DNA of 64,000 nucleotides, taken from NCBI GenBank assembly GCA_024734495.1, contig JALMQS010000136.1, forward strand, positions 3,373,054 through 3,437,053. Direction: 5' to 3'. Below the pieces are notes generated by a model that worked only from the letters and a program-made list of their open reading frames with translations, had not been told where the DNA came from and searched no databases. Positions within the stretch are counted from its first letter, which is position 1. Every line of letters begins with the position of its first letter. Both the position numbers and the translations under genes were made by a program. This document shows positions 22,396 through 34,387 of this stretch, piece after piece. This stretch comes from Forficula auricularia. Its lineage: Eukaryota; Arthropoda; Insecta; Dermaptera; Forficulidae.

Positions 22396-23694
22396 AAATT
22401 TTAGCATAAAAAATACAATATTGAAATTAAAGATTACTTATAATTACTAATATTTTTTATTTTTATTGTTTCAGGTAAGCGATCGAATACGTCTTACTTT
22501 TTTCTGTCTCTACATATTTAAAGAATTCGTAAGTAATTTTTCTTCTAATCTAATTATAGCTACTAAATTTGTTTTAAGGATATTAGGATATAATTGAAAA
22601 CACACATGTCTATGTCTTAGATGAGACATGCTTAGTGCTTACTCATCAGAGGGGACCGGCCCCTGTTGCTTCTCATTTTGCCATTTATCATCTATTCAAG
22701 ACCAAATTTTTATATAAATCATTCAAGATGTTGTTTTTGATTTGAACCACCTGATTTTACTTTTAAATTTTTAATTCATTTTCAAGATGACGAAGCTCAA
22801 TGTTAATTTATTTTGTAGTGGAAATCTTAATTCTCTGGATCCTCATTACTCAGAATTATTCTTAGCAAGAATTTAAATCTTAAAAATAACTTCAATTTTT
22901 AATTTCTAGTTATTAGATTAAGTAGTTCCAGAGAAATCGTGATGAAACCTGATAAAAAAGAAATTTTAAGAATTCTCTCTTGTTTCACTCCTTTCAAATT
23001 TTAATTAAAAAAAAAAAACTTTTTTGCAAGCATTTTATGTCTCAAAAATTACCCCTAAATGAACTTTCAAGTTTCTAACCCAAATAGTTGCGAAAAAATT
23101 TTGTTATATATTTAAACGAAAGAGTGATTTTAAAGTATGTTTTTCATTGTTTTACGCCTTAAAAATTTAAATTTAAAAAACAAACAAACCTTTTTCGCAA
23201 AAATCGTACGTCTCAAAAATAACCTCTATACGAAATTCCAAGATTCTAACTCAAGTGTCATATCTTAAGGAGGTTCGGGACAGCTTATCTATCTGGTTGA
23301 TCTTCGAAAATTTTTTTTGTATTTCTACAGAGTGACAACGTTTGCCTACTAAGTTTTTTAATAAAAAAATTGTTAATAATGAAGTTAATTTCGAATAAAA
23401 AGCCAAGAAAAAAAAATCACAAAAATAAAAGCTTCAAAAGCTTCATTACTAATAAATAATAAAACATATATATAAATAAAGAAATAATTATTTATTTATT
23501 TTAATTTAAAATTGTACGATGCTCTAAGGCTGTTTTTCTCATATATGAGCAGCAAAAATTACAGTAGCATTAAAAATTACAATAATATAAAATCCTCTAC
23601 AGTTTAGGCTCAGGTGTGTGGATTATATAAAAAATAAGAAAAATAAAAAGCAAAACAGAATTCAAAAGTATACTAAAAGTGAAGGGCGAAAAGA
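22396..23694. other. AT-rich stretch with a diverged two-unit repeat
   Basis: Two imperfect units at about 23010-23080 and 23190-23260 share ACGTCTCAAAAAT-type and AAGTTTCTAAC/AAGATTCTAAC text. No gene or structured RNA seen in the rest. Confidence 0.4.
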
Positions 23695-24075
23695 TGAAAA
23701 TAATTAATAATAATATAAATAAACAATCAATAATAATAATATAAATTATCAATCAATAATAATATTATAAATAAACAATCAATGAAAATAAAATAAATAA
23801 ACAATCAATAATAATAATATAAATTATCAATCAATAATAATAATAATAATATAAACTGTCAATCAATAAAAATAATATAAATAAACAATCTATAATAATA
23901 ATTTAAATAAACAATCAATAATAATAATAATATAAATTGTCAATCAATAATATAAACAATCAATAAAAATAATATAATAAACAATCAATAATAATAATAT
24001 AATTTATCAATCAATAATAATATTATAAATAAACAATCAATAATAATAATAATATAAATAAATAAATTAATTAGT
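23695..24075 (+). repeat. AT-rich minisatellite, units of about 20-30 bp
   Basis: Irregular copies of AATAATAATATAAATAAACA followed by ATCAAT or ATCTAT. The same motif forms the spacer between satellite units at 25740-27430, so the two arrays are related. Confidence 0.85.
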
Positions 24076-25140
24076 ACATATATTAATAAATCCAGAATCT
24101 CTGGGCCCAGGTTTATAAGAAGCAAAGCAAGCTCCCTGACAAGAAACAGACTCACCAAAAAGTACATTCTAAATAAAAAAAAAACACATACATGGTGTGT
24201 TTATCATCTCTGTTGTCTTTGAAGCGTGAAGATTTTTTTTTATTTTATTTCAGATTGGATTCCCAAACAGGTTTTCGGTCCACAGAAAAATCATTTGATT
24301 AGAAAAAGAACATAATAATCATTCAGAAGATATTAAAAAAAATCAGGGGAAAACGGTTTCACTAAAAAGATTCAAAAAGAGAAAAACTTAATTACATTTA
24401 ATAATATAGCCTTTTAAAGATCAAAGTTGGCTGAAAATTAAGGCGGGCCTTTTTATATAATAATAATAATAATAATATTAATTAAAACCCCCTGAGGGGT
24501 GTTTAAGTAGAATATGCGTATACTTTATACCCGCCTTAGGCTTCTTATTTGTTAAACCAATAGATAATTTTTTTTATAATCCTTGACATAAATAAATTAT
24601 ACTTTTTCACTTTCTATCCCAAAAAATAAAATTTCCCAAGCCTTAATTTTTTTTTCTTTAAATTTAATGAAATTTATTTAACTAGCCAATAAATCAATAA
24701 ATTTTTCTCTCCATTTATCATTTCTTGCCTTTCCATATTTATTTATTTATTTATTAAAATTAAGCCGACACAGACATTAGTATAAAGAATTTGCATATTA
24801 GGATTTAAATGTGTTTTGAAAAAAAAAAATTGGCATTTTTAATTTTTATTGAATTTAATTGGATTTTAATAGATCGTTAAAAAATTATATATATATATAA
24901 AACAAAAAAACTTTTTAAATAACACTTCAAAATATCTTATACTTTTAAATAAGCAATCCTTGTATATATTAATATCCCATCCAAAACATTTCTGTGTGAA
25001 AAAAAACAGGCCAAGCTTGAAAAAGTAGTGAAATCTATAGAGGGTGCAGCCAAGTTAAATTCGCCAAGAATAATAATTAAATTGATAAAATAATAAGTCC
25101 CTAATTTCAATTAAAATGCATTCTTTCCATTTTGAATGAC
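24076..25140. other. AT-rich stretch, no gene seen
   Basis: Low-complexity AT-rich DNA with short trinucleotide AAT runs near 24460. I see no supported feature. Confidence 0.4.
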
Positions 25141-25141
25141 A

Positions 25142-25361
25142 ATCTAGATCAGTGGTTCCCAACCTTTTGGGGGCTATCTCCCTTTCTGGAGGTTGACTAA
25201 CACCTATCGCCCCCTTTTCTTTTTCATAGTATGCCTAATTTTAATTTTAAGTAAAGTATAAATAATAAAGCAGTTGTATTATTTTAAACAATTTTATTAC
25301 CGCATATAAAAACAACCAAAGCAGTTTTATCAGGTCATTCTTAAATAAAATAGAAAATAAA
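25142..25361 (+). mobile_element. hAT-like transposon end, truncated
   Basis: CAGTGGTTCCCAACCTTTTG at 25150 is a typical hAT terminal inverted repeat and it is preceded by ATCTAGAT, which fits the 8-bp nTCTAGAn target preference of hAT elements. The matching right end is missing; family A sequence begins at about 25362. Confidence 0.5.
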
Positions 25362-25612
25362 CTGACACGTTCTGATGTGGCCATCCACTTGACTTTACTA
25401 TACAGCCTGTCACCTCACTTATATTTAACATTTAATAAAATTATTTATAATCATGTAGGGGGGGGGGGTTAATTTTTGAATTTTTAGACTTCTGAGGGCC
25501 CATGGATTATGTATATAAAATTTGGTTGAGTTTGGTACAATGCCTAAGATTTTCATTTTTTGACCCCCCCCCCCATTTTGGGCAGTTAGTTTTTGCATTT
25601 TTAGACTTCTGG
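25362..25612 (+). repeat. Family A, end copy
   Basis: ACACGTTCTGATGTGGCCAT, CCACTTGACTTTACTATACA, the AATTATTTATAATCATGTAG block and a G run at 25459-25468, then CCCCCCCCCCCATTTTGGGC. It joins the satellite directly at about 25613. Confidence 0.75.
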
Positions 25613-27665
25613 AAGCAAGACGTGAAATGTTGAGGGTGTATGCGCATGGAAAAATGCCAAAGGCTGCCACCAGGGGAAACCGTGCCTATACATACATACA
25701 TTAATAAAAATAAACAAACTATGATAATAATATAAATAAACAATCAATAATAATAATAATATTAATTAATTAATTAATTAGCACATATATTAATAAAGAT
25801 GTTTAAAGATTGTTTTATAAAAGATTTGTATTTATTATAACCTTGAGGGAATATGGGTTAATATCAGAAGATTGGATTTGTGAACACTATCGTAGAAACA
25901 GGTTGTATCTATTGTTAAATGTGAGATGCTGTTTGCGTCAAGACGTGAAATGTTGAGGGTGTGTCCGCATGGAAAAATGCCAAAGGCTGCCGCCAGGGGA
26001 AACCGTGCCTATACATACGTAAATTAATATAAATAAACAATCTATAATAATAATATAAATAAACAATCTATAATAATAATATAAATTAACAATCAATAAT
26101 AATAATATAAATTAATTAATTAATTAGTACATATATTAATAAAGATGTTTAAAGATTGTTTTATAAAAGATTTGTATTTATTATAACCTTGAGGGAATAT
26201 GGGTTAATATCAGAAGATTGGATTTGTGAACACTATCGTAGAAACAGGTTGTATCTATTGTTAAATGTGAGATGCTGTTTGCGTCAAGACGTGAAATGTT
26301 GAGGGTGTGTCCGCATGGAAAAATGCCAAAGGCTGCCGCCAGGGGAAACCGTGCCTATACATACGTAAATTAATATAAATAAACAATCTATAATAATAAT
26401 ATAAATAAACAATCTATAATAATAATATAAATTAACAATCAATAATAATAATATAAATTAATTAATTAATTAGTACATATATTAATAAAGATGTTTAAAG
26501 ATTGTTTTATAAAAGATTTGTATTTATTATAACCTTGAGGGAATATGGGTTAATATCAGAAGATTGGATTTGTGAACACTATCGTAGAAACAGGTTGTAT
26601 CTATTGTTGAATGTGGGATGCTGTTTGCGTCAAGACGTGAAATGTTGAGGGTGTATACGCATGGAAAAATGCCAAAGGCTGCCGCCAGGGGAAACCGTGC
26701 ATATACATACATACATTAATATAAATAAACAATCTATAATAATAATATAAATTAACAATCAATAATAATAATAATATTAATTAATTAATTAGTACATACA
26801 TTAATAAAGATGTTTAAAGATTGTTTTATAAAAGATTTGTATTTATTATAACCTTGAGGGAATATGGCCTAATATCAGATGATTGGATTTGTAAACACTA
26901 TCGTAGAAACAGGCTGTATCTATTGTTAAATGTGAGATGCTGTTTGCGTCAAGACGTGAAATGTTGAGGGTGTATGCGCATGGAAAAATGCCAAAGGCTG
27001 CCGCCAGGGGAAACCGTGCATATACATACATACATTAATATAAATAAACAATCTATAATAATAATATAAATTAACAATCAATAATAATAATAATATTAAT
27101 TAATTAATTAGTACATACATTAATAAAGATGTTTAAAGATTGTTTTATAAAAGATTTGTATTTATTATAACCTTGGGGGAATATGGCCTAATATCAGATG
27201 ATTGGATTTGTGAACACTATCGTAGAAACAGGCTGTATCTATTGTTAAATGTGAGATGCTGTTTGCGTCAAGACGTGAAATGTTGAGGGTGTATGCGCAT
27301 GGAAAAATGCCAAAGGCTGCCGCCAGGGAAACCGTGCATATACATACATACATTAATATAAATAAACAATCTATAATAATAATATAAATTAACAATCAAT
27401 AATAATAATAATATTAATTAATTAATTAGTACATACATTAATAAAGATGTTTAAAGATTGTTTTATAAAAGATTTGTATTTATTATAACCTTGAGGGAAT
27501 ATGGCCTAATATCAGATGATTGGATTTGTAAACACTATCGTAGAAACAGGCTGTATCTATTGTTAAATGTGAGATGCTGTTTGCGTCAAGACGTGAAATG
27601 TTGAGGGTGTATGCGCATGGAAAAATGCCAAAGGCTGCCGCCAGGGGAAACCGTGCCTATACATC
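25613..27665 (+). repeat. Satellite array, units of about 347 then 319 bp
   Basis: The landmark GTCAAGACGTGAAATGTTGA occurs at about 25936, 26283, 26629, 26948, 27267 and 27585, with a partial at 25614. Spacings are 347, 346, 319, 319 and 318. Each unit has AAAGATTGTTTTATAAAAGA, AACACTATCGTAGAAACAGG, GCATGGAAAAATGCCAAAGG and an AT minisatellite spacer. The length step is one extra ATAAACAATCTATAATAATA-type spacer unit in the first two periods. Minus-strand frames of 61-76 codons repeat with the unit and are not genes. Confidence 0.95.
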
Positions 27666-28142
27666 CATCCAATTGATAGATATACAATTTACGTTTGAGA
27701 ATGGTAATCTTTTCCGGCGAGCCTCCAGACATGTTCCTTCAAGTTGCATAACAGGTTGTTGTTGGCGCTTCAAACACCCCTTTTGGACCGAAAAATCCCC
27801 CATGGCAGACTCTCTGATCAAATGTTAATATATTCTGCAACGTGCGACCAAACTAATTACACATGACGAGAGATACAGCATCCCAGTGAATGGACCCCGT
27901 AGCCTATAAAATCACTCAGCGTCAAAAAAAAGAGAAAAAACCCACCTGTGTGCAATATTTAAATTGGCAATGAATGATATTAGAAAAAAAATAAATCTAA
28001 TTGAATATGTATGGAAATGAAATTGACGAACGATTTGTCGGTTTTGTTTTTTGTTATTGTTGTTGTTGTTGTTTTTTTTCAACACTTTCAATCAGAGTAT
28101 GATAATTATTATTTGTAAAAAGATGAGAAGATATATTATATG
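27666..28142. other. Stretch after the satellite, no gene supported
   Basis: From 27670 the sequence is mildly GC-richer and open on the plus strand to 27828 (…FRRASRHVPSSCITGCCWRFK…), not recognised. A GTT trinucleotide run lies at 28049-28069. Confidence 0.3.
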
Positions 28143-28335
28143 GGGCGTTCCACGACAAATCGGACGGTTTGAAAAATGTTAATTTTTTATTTCCTTCATT
28201 TTTTGACTCTTCCTGGTAAATTTTGAAATTTTTTTGATCACCAGTTTAAAAGATATCGAATTTCGGTTATCCGCTCATAACTTCTTCAAAAATGGTCCGA
28301 ATTCAAAATTTTTGTTTTTTTACATTCTTTTTAGA
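28143..28335 (+). mobile_element. Terminus of a TTCCAC-type element, internally deleted
   Basis: GGGGCGTTCCACGACAAATC begins the block. A related inverted end, GGGTCATTCCACAACAAATC on the minus strand, lies at 38757. Both continue into TTCATTTTTTGA, TAAATTTTGAAATTTTTTTG and ATCGAATTTCGGTT. The longer copy (37780-38757) has about 770 extra bases that this copy lacks. Confidence 0.5.
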
Positions 28336-29390
28336 AATAAGCTGACGTGTTCTGATGTGGCCATCCACTTGACTTTACCATACAACCTGGCCCCTTACTT
28401 ATATATAATATTTAATAAAATAATAATAATTTAGTTACGTGTGATTTAAATAACAATTGAAATTTTAATCAAATTAATCACAAAAATGGGGGGGGGGGGT
28501 TCAGATAGGCTAGGGGTTAGCGTTTCAGCCTGCTAACCAAGTGGACCCGGGTTCCAATCCGACTCAAGACATCCGGCTAAAATCTTACCCCAGTGGTAGA
28601 GACAAATTTAAATAAAATAAGTAGTATCGTAAATTGGCTTATGGCTAGAAAGGCCGAAAAGCCAAGAAAAAAAATTTCGAAATTTCGAATTTCGGTTTTC
28701 CGCTCATAACTTCTTCAAAAATGGTCCAAATTCAAAATTTTTGTTTTTTTACATCTTTTTAGAAATAAGCTGACGTGTTCTGATGTGGCCATCCACTTGA
28801 CTTTACCATACAACCTGGCCCCTCACTTATATATAATATTTATAATCATGTATGGGGAGGGGGGTTAGTTTTTGGATTTTTAGATTCCTGAGGACCCAGT
28901 GATTATGTATACAAAATTTGGTTGAGTTTGGTAGATTTTAATTTTTTTACCCCCCCCCCATTTTGGGCGGTTAGTTCAGTTTGCTCAAATGGCCTAGATT
29001 TTTAATTTTTAACCCCCCCCCCCCTCCACCCCCTTAATTTTTGATCGATATGCACGAAAATCTAATCAGCTCTTAATCTCAATAAACCAAAACTATGTGT
29101 GAAATTTGGTTTTGATATTCACACTAGTTTTTGAGCTAGCTCGTCCACAAAAATTTGGTAACGCACAGACTAACAGACATTTTAACAAAACAATTATTAT
29201 CTCGAAAAATATAATTTTTTCGATGTTCACTTATTGAGGCTTTTTTGTAGAGCGAAATGCCATGGTTTTGCCAAATTTTTTTAATCAAAATAGTTTCAAC
29301 CGTTTTTGAAATATTTCGAAAAAGAAGCAAAAAACCCCACTTTTTTTCATGCACGATTACAATAATTGACCATACCCTGTATGGTAAAGT
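28336..29390 (+). repeat. Family A, complete copy with an internal duplication around a SINE
   Basis: Begins TAAGCTGACGTGTTCTGATG and ends GACCATACCCTGTATGGTAA. The block from TCGAATTTCGG through GACTTTACCATACAACCTGG is present twice (about 28255-28400 and 28685-28820), separated by the SINE. C/G homopolymers sit at 28488, 28952 and 29012. Confidence 0.75.
28497..28680 (+). mobile_element. tRNA-derived SINE-like insertion
   Basis: The head resembles a tRNA: GGCTAGGGGTTAGCGTTTCA with CCTGCTAACC, then box B GGGTTCCAATCC (one mismatch from consensus). It is followed by CTTACCCCAGTGGTAGAGAC and ends GGCCGAAAAGCCAAG with an A-rich tail. It differs from the 21325 SINE, so it is a second SINE lineage. 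Confidence 0.65.
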
Positions 29391-29521
29391 AAAGTGGACC
29401 TATGTTTATATTAATTTTTTGTCTTAAAATAATGCACAGACTAACTTCCTTCAAAACTCACTTTCACTTATGAAACACTCTTTATTATACTTTGCTAGAA
29501 ATATATAGGTATACTAATATA

Positions 29522-30870
29522 CGAGCTGCTCCAGGCGTGCCTTCGGCACGCCCTCTACAGCTCGGCCCTCCGGGCATGTGGCCCTGCCGGGCGGTGTCTC
29601 GGCATGTGATTATTAGGTCTCCAATATTCATTTAAAAAAAGCTCCATTCTCAAAAAAGTATGTTTTTTTCAATTATTTTTTTAGATATTTGCAAATAAAT
29701 TACTCTCAGTTTTCTAAAGAGTAAATGTACTAAAAAGCTAAAAATTTCTATAATTTGCCCGCCCCCCCTTTCGCCCCCATACAGTCAATTTTGATAGTTG
29801 ATTTTTTAAAGGAATAATTTCTTAAAGTAATAGAAATAACTCTACAAAATTTGATCAAGATAGGAGAGAGTTTTAATTTTTGCCCCCACTCGCATTTTGG
29901 ATAGTTGAGGGGGGGGGGCCTCGGATATAAAAATCTTGAAATTATTTTTTAGATATTTGCCAATAAAAATGTACTAAAAAGCTAAAAAAATCGATAATTT
30001 GCCCCCCCCCTTCGCCCACATACAGTCAATTTTGATAGTTGATTTTTTCAGAATAATTTCTTAAAGTAATAAAGAATAACTCTACAAAATTTGATCAATA
30101 TCGAATAGAGTTTTAGTTTTTGCCCCCACTCACATTTTGGATAGTTGAGGGGGGGAGGGGTCGGATTACAAAAAAATCTTGAAATTATTTTATATATTTG
30201 CAAATAAAAATGTACTAAAAAAGCTAAAAAAATTCGATACCATTTGCCCCCCCCCTTCGCCCACATACAGTCAATTTTGATAGTTGATTTTTACAGGAAT
30301 AGTTTTCTTAAAGTAATAAAGAATAACTCTACAAAATTTGATCAAGATCGGAGAGAGTTTTAATTTTTGCCTCCACTCAAATTTTGGATAGTTGGGAGTA
30401 GAATTTCAAAAAATCCCGAAATTACTTTTTAGATATTTGTATTTAGAATTTCATTAAGAAAAAATCAAGTAGATATCTTATCGTTCTTAATTGAATATGC
30501 ATAATTAGTGTAAACACATTGCAAAGATATTTTGCCCCTTTTGACCCCTTTAGGCGTCGAATTTCAAAAAATCCTAAAATCAATTTTTAGATATTTTAAT
30601 TTAGTATTTTTATAAGTAAAAAGCAAGTAGATATTTTATCGTCCTTAAGAGATATCGCATAATCAGTGAAAACACACTTTGCCCTCTTTGACCCCCTTAG
30701 GGGTCGGATTTCGAAAAATCCTTTTTTAGTGAGCCCCTATGTCACAGATGTAATATCCTCTCCAAATTTCATGTCTCTATGTCCAGTGGTTCTGGCTGTT
30801 TTGATGATGAGTGAGTGAGTGAGTGAGTGAGTGAGTGAGTGTATGGGGCAAAGAATTTTATGTATATAGA
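29522..30870 (-). mobile_element. Helitron-B, minus strand, non-autonomous
   Basis: 5' end at 30870: minus-strand TCTATATACATAAAATTC following an A, then a CACT-type tetranucleotide run (30806-30844). 3' region: a GC-rich hairpin with an eight-pair stem GGCGTGCC/GGCACGCC and a three-base loop at 29534-29552, eight bases, then CTCG before T, a near match to the CTRR terminus. TC start, subterminal 3' hairpin and CTRR-like end are Helitron marks. The interior has three units of about 240 bases (CCCACATACAGTCAATTTTG at about 29776, 30012 and 30258). No Rep/helicase frame. Confidence 0.6.
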
Positions 30871-31685
30871 TATTGGTATAACTTTATTAGAAGATTTTCT
30901 CAAAGAGAGAGATGTTAAGCCATCTTGTCTGAACATGTCGATTTATCTCTTAGGTGAATGCGAATAAAGAATACGAGAAACTGTGCATATAGCTTATAGC
31001 TTCTAGCACCGAGTGAGAATTTGTTGTCTAGGGCGGCTGTGATCTCTTGTGATGCCTTGGAGCTAGACAGCCGTCTGCGGTACGTAAATTGCAAATTGGT
31101 ATACCTGGGGCGAGGGAGTTTACGATCCTTTGGCTTCCTTACCGACTTTATACACACACATACACACACATTAACGCTAAACCGAAATACCAGCTCGGCA
31201 TCTCATTCTCTCATACACACATAGATCTATCAGAATCCAGACACACAAACATACAAACTGACAATAAAAATCAATGTTCGAAATTATTTTTCTCCACCAT
31301 CCAGACATTTTTCAACACAATTAAATAAAAAAATGAGTAAATTTAATACTAGACCCGCCCGGAAGGCAAACGAAGCCTGCCTCCCCGGAATGCTAAAAAT
31401 CTAATTCTACTTAAAGAGATCTTTACAGGGATATCTTACAGCCATATGACAAGATATATTCTATTTCTATAATAATCCTCTTAAACGACGGTGTAATCTG
31501 CCTGATTCGCTAAAGAGATCTAATGGAGGTCACTGATTGGCCGTGCTTAGTCAATGCGTTAAATAAATACGGAGGAGTACAAAAATAATTTAAAATCTAA
31601 AATTTTCCAAAAAAAAAAAAAAAAATACTAGAAAGCCATTTGCCTTATTATATATAATAAAAAATAAAAATAAAAAAATAAAAAA
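30871..31685. other. Mixed stretch, no gene recognised
   Basis: The part at 30915-31170 has balanced composition and overlapping open frames of 67-84 codons on both strands, unrecognised. A CA-rich tract lies at 31150-31172. The stretch 31230-31385 resembles 3400-3570 (CCAGACATTTTTCA, then AATTTAATACTAGA). An A run lies at 31608-31625. Confidence 0.3.
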
Positions 31686-31689
31686 AAAT

Positions 31690-31985
31690 CTCTGGCTCGA
31701 CAACCCTTCATGGAGTCTTGGCCTACTGAATTGGTTGCTGTCCTAATTGGAAACAGTACCGAGGGGTCAAGTGGTTAGCTCAACGCATCTACAACCTTCG
31801 TTTCAATTTTCTTAACCGAGATTCGCTACTTCTCAATCAAGCAGCTACTCATTTATCCTCACGAGGCTGAGTGAACCCCGTTCAGACCCTATATTTACAG
31901 AAAAATTTCTGAGCATAGCCGGGAATCGAACCGGGACCTCCGAGGTTACCAGTCAGTTACTCTGACCATTAGACCACGGAGGCGG
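31690..31985 (-). mobile_element. tRNA SINE, minus strand, variant body
   Basis: The head on the minus strand has box B GGTTCGATTCCCGG and A-box-like GTCTAATGGTCAGAG, nearly the same as the 21325 SINE, and shares TAGGGTCTG. The body then differs from that SINE. Within it, on the plus strand, AAGTGGTTAGCTCAACGC at 31771 is itself tRNA-A-box-like, so the copy may be a dimer of two heads in opposite orientation. Confidence 0.6.
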
Positions 31986-32195
31986 TGATTATATATAATA
32001 GTAAATGATAAATAATTAATAAAATAATAATAATTTATAATCATTTACCAAAGAAGACCACTCCACTCCACTAAATATGAGACTTACTTGACTATTAAAT
32101 GCTAATGAGCCCAACATTTAGTGGAGTGGAGGGTTCTTTGGTAAATGATTATAAATTGTATGCTATTAATTATTTATCATTTACTATTATATTCA
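31986..32195. repeat. Hairpin element with about 85-base arms
   Basis: ATTATATATAATAGTAAATG through CCACTCCACTCCACTAAAT pairs with ATTTAGTGGAGTGGAGGG through CATTTACTATTATATT; the loop is about 35 bases. It abuts the SINE head directly. MITE-like; no target duplication found. Confidence 0.75.
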
Positions 32196-32519
32196 TCGAT
32201 TAGAGAAATAAAATCCTCTTGCCTTCCGCGCGGATACCCTTGTTTTCTATACAATTTATTACTATTAGATGCTAATCTACGATTTTTCATTGTTATGTTA
32301 TGAATACAGACAAAAAATATTATTTAAAATGATTTTTCAAAAGAATTAACAACAACAAAAAAATATTGAACATTTTTACTGAATTTAATACTAGGGTCAT
32401 CGCAGGGATTACCGAATAATATTCTCTGCAATCTAATAATATGGTCCCGTTTCAATTTTTAAACGGATTCCTAAAAATAGCAAATTTGTATGACAAATTT
32501 AAATTATTTTAAAATAATT

Positions 32520-33660
32520 TTATTTTCTTTAAATATTAGTCCAGGCAAATAATTCCCTGTAAGATTTTATTGCTGGAATGCCTTTATTGGTACTGCAATA
32601 TTACTACTAAGTTTTTGCCCCAGTTGTAGAAATTTTTCTACGCGCCTCAAAATGAGAAAATTTCGGAGTTTTTTCAGTTTTTTCTTAAATAACTCTAAAA
32701 CCGCTTATCAAATCAAGAAATCTATTAGCTAAATTAAAGCTCTTTAAATTACGCGTAAAATGATAAAAATTTTATCAATTTAAGTTTCCAGTAAAATTGA
32801 GTCCTAGCGCCTGTCAATAAAACAGCCCCCCGGGATCACTTTTAAACATCCCTAAAACTCCGTAATTTTTCGATTTTTCCCCATCTTGATCACGAAGCAC
32901 ACGTTTTTGACAAATGCCACCCTATACATTTTTAAACTAGATTAAATTTTCTACAATTTAAACAAAGTTTCATCTTAATTGGATAATGGTAACATAGGGT
33001 TGAAGTTTTGAAAGAATGGAATTATTTGCCAAAAAATCTCCGGTTTTCCTTCACTAATGAAAACTACTCATTCTAGAAACTTGATTTCTATCTTAATGTC
33101 TAGGAAATTTTATTTACTTGAACGTTTACTCGGATCACTTTTTTGATAAAATTCTTGGGTCCCCATATTCATCTATATGCCGGACATGATATGATCCGAA
33201 TCCTCAAAATTGTTATAGAAAATGTTGGATATCTATAAATCAAAATATTTAATCAAAAAAGTAGTCAAGTAAACATTCAAGTCAACAAAATTTTTCTAGA
33301 GAATGAGATAGGAATCATGTTTCTAAGATGAGTGGTTTTCATTTTATGAAGGAAATACTGCGATTTTTTGAAACAATGGATCATTTTCTGTGCTGGATAT
33401 CTATAAATCTAAGAATTTTAACAAAAACGTGGAAATGGATATCTTTTTGATTCGATAAGCCATTTTAGAGATATTCAAGAAAAACTGAAAAAAAAAACTC
33501 CGAAATGTTCTCATTTTCAGGCGCGTAGAAAAATTTCCACAACACAGATTTTGGGGAAAACTTAGGGTAGTAATATTGGAGTACCAATAAAGGTATTCCA
33601 GTAATAAAATCTTTACGGGGAATTATTCCATTTTTTCACATAATTTACTTGGACAATATA
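32520..33660. repeat. Foldback element of about 1.1 kb
   Basis: Outer arms pair (AAATTTTTCTACGCGCCTCA at about 32628 against AGGCGCGTAGAAAAATTTCC at about 33520; GCCTTTATTGGTACTGCAAT against GGAGTACCAATAAAGG). Inner arms pair (AAACTACTCATTCTAGAAAC against GTTTCTAAGATGAGTGGTTT). The middle carries CCCCATATTCATCTATATGC. No coding region. Confidence 0.75.
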
Positions 33661-34387
33661 TATGGTGTCATATTAAATTCAAATTTATTTGTTTATTGGT
33701 TAGTGATATAATATTTCACTTTTAGGGTTTAAAATAAATAAATATGTTTCAAATGATTATCAAAATTATTCAATGAGGGTTTTATAAGTGTTTAATAAAA
33801 TCGAATTAAATTAGAGGTGTCTTAACTAATCTTTTCTACGAAATATAAGACAGAAGACCAGCAAGTTTAAACGAGAAGCAGCTCAAATGGGTTTGCGTGT
33901 CTTGGATTTTGTTGTTACGCTTAAGTGAGACGATTTGACGAGATCGTAAAATTTAAAAGAAAAAAAAAACTCCGAAAGGTGTATGAATAAATAAATTTTA
34001 GGCAGCCCAAAAGAAAAAAAAATCAATCCATCCAATTGGGGGTCATAAATTGTCGTTTTAAGTGGCACACACCAGACTCTGCAATGGAGATTTTATATAA
34101 AAAACAAAAAAAAAACAACAACCCAATAGTAAATAATAATAAAATCACAAAAAATAAATAAATAAATGGGAGAGAAATCTCAAAGAAAACAATAGTATAT
34201 TAAAATAAAATTATTATTATTATTATTAGATTTATAATGTGAATAATACAATACACACAAGAATACTGATCATGTTTTTGTTCTGATTTCTGAATTTATT
34301 GTTGATTTAATAAAATGATTTAGAATTTGAAAAACTGATGAATAAAAATCAAGATTTTTAATGGATTTTGACAAGGCAGTCCAAGGT
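33661..34387. other. AT-rich stretch, no gene seen
   Basis: No repeat partner in this window and no coding signal. Short ATT trinucleotide run at 34211-34226. Confidence 0.35.

Noticed and set aside
26527..27395. Repeated minus-strand frames (…FGIFPCAYTLNISRLDAN…) of 61-76 codons
   Set aside because: They recur once per satellite unit and end in the AT spacer; no family is recognised and the array is plainly non-coding.
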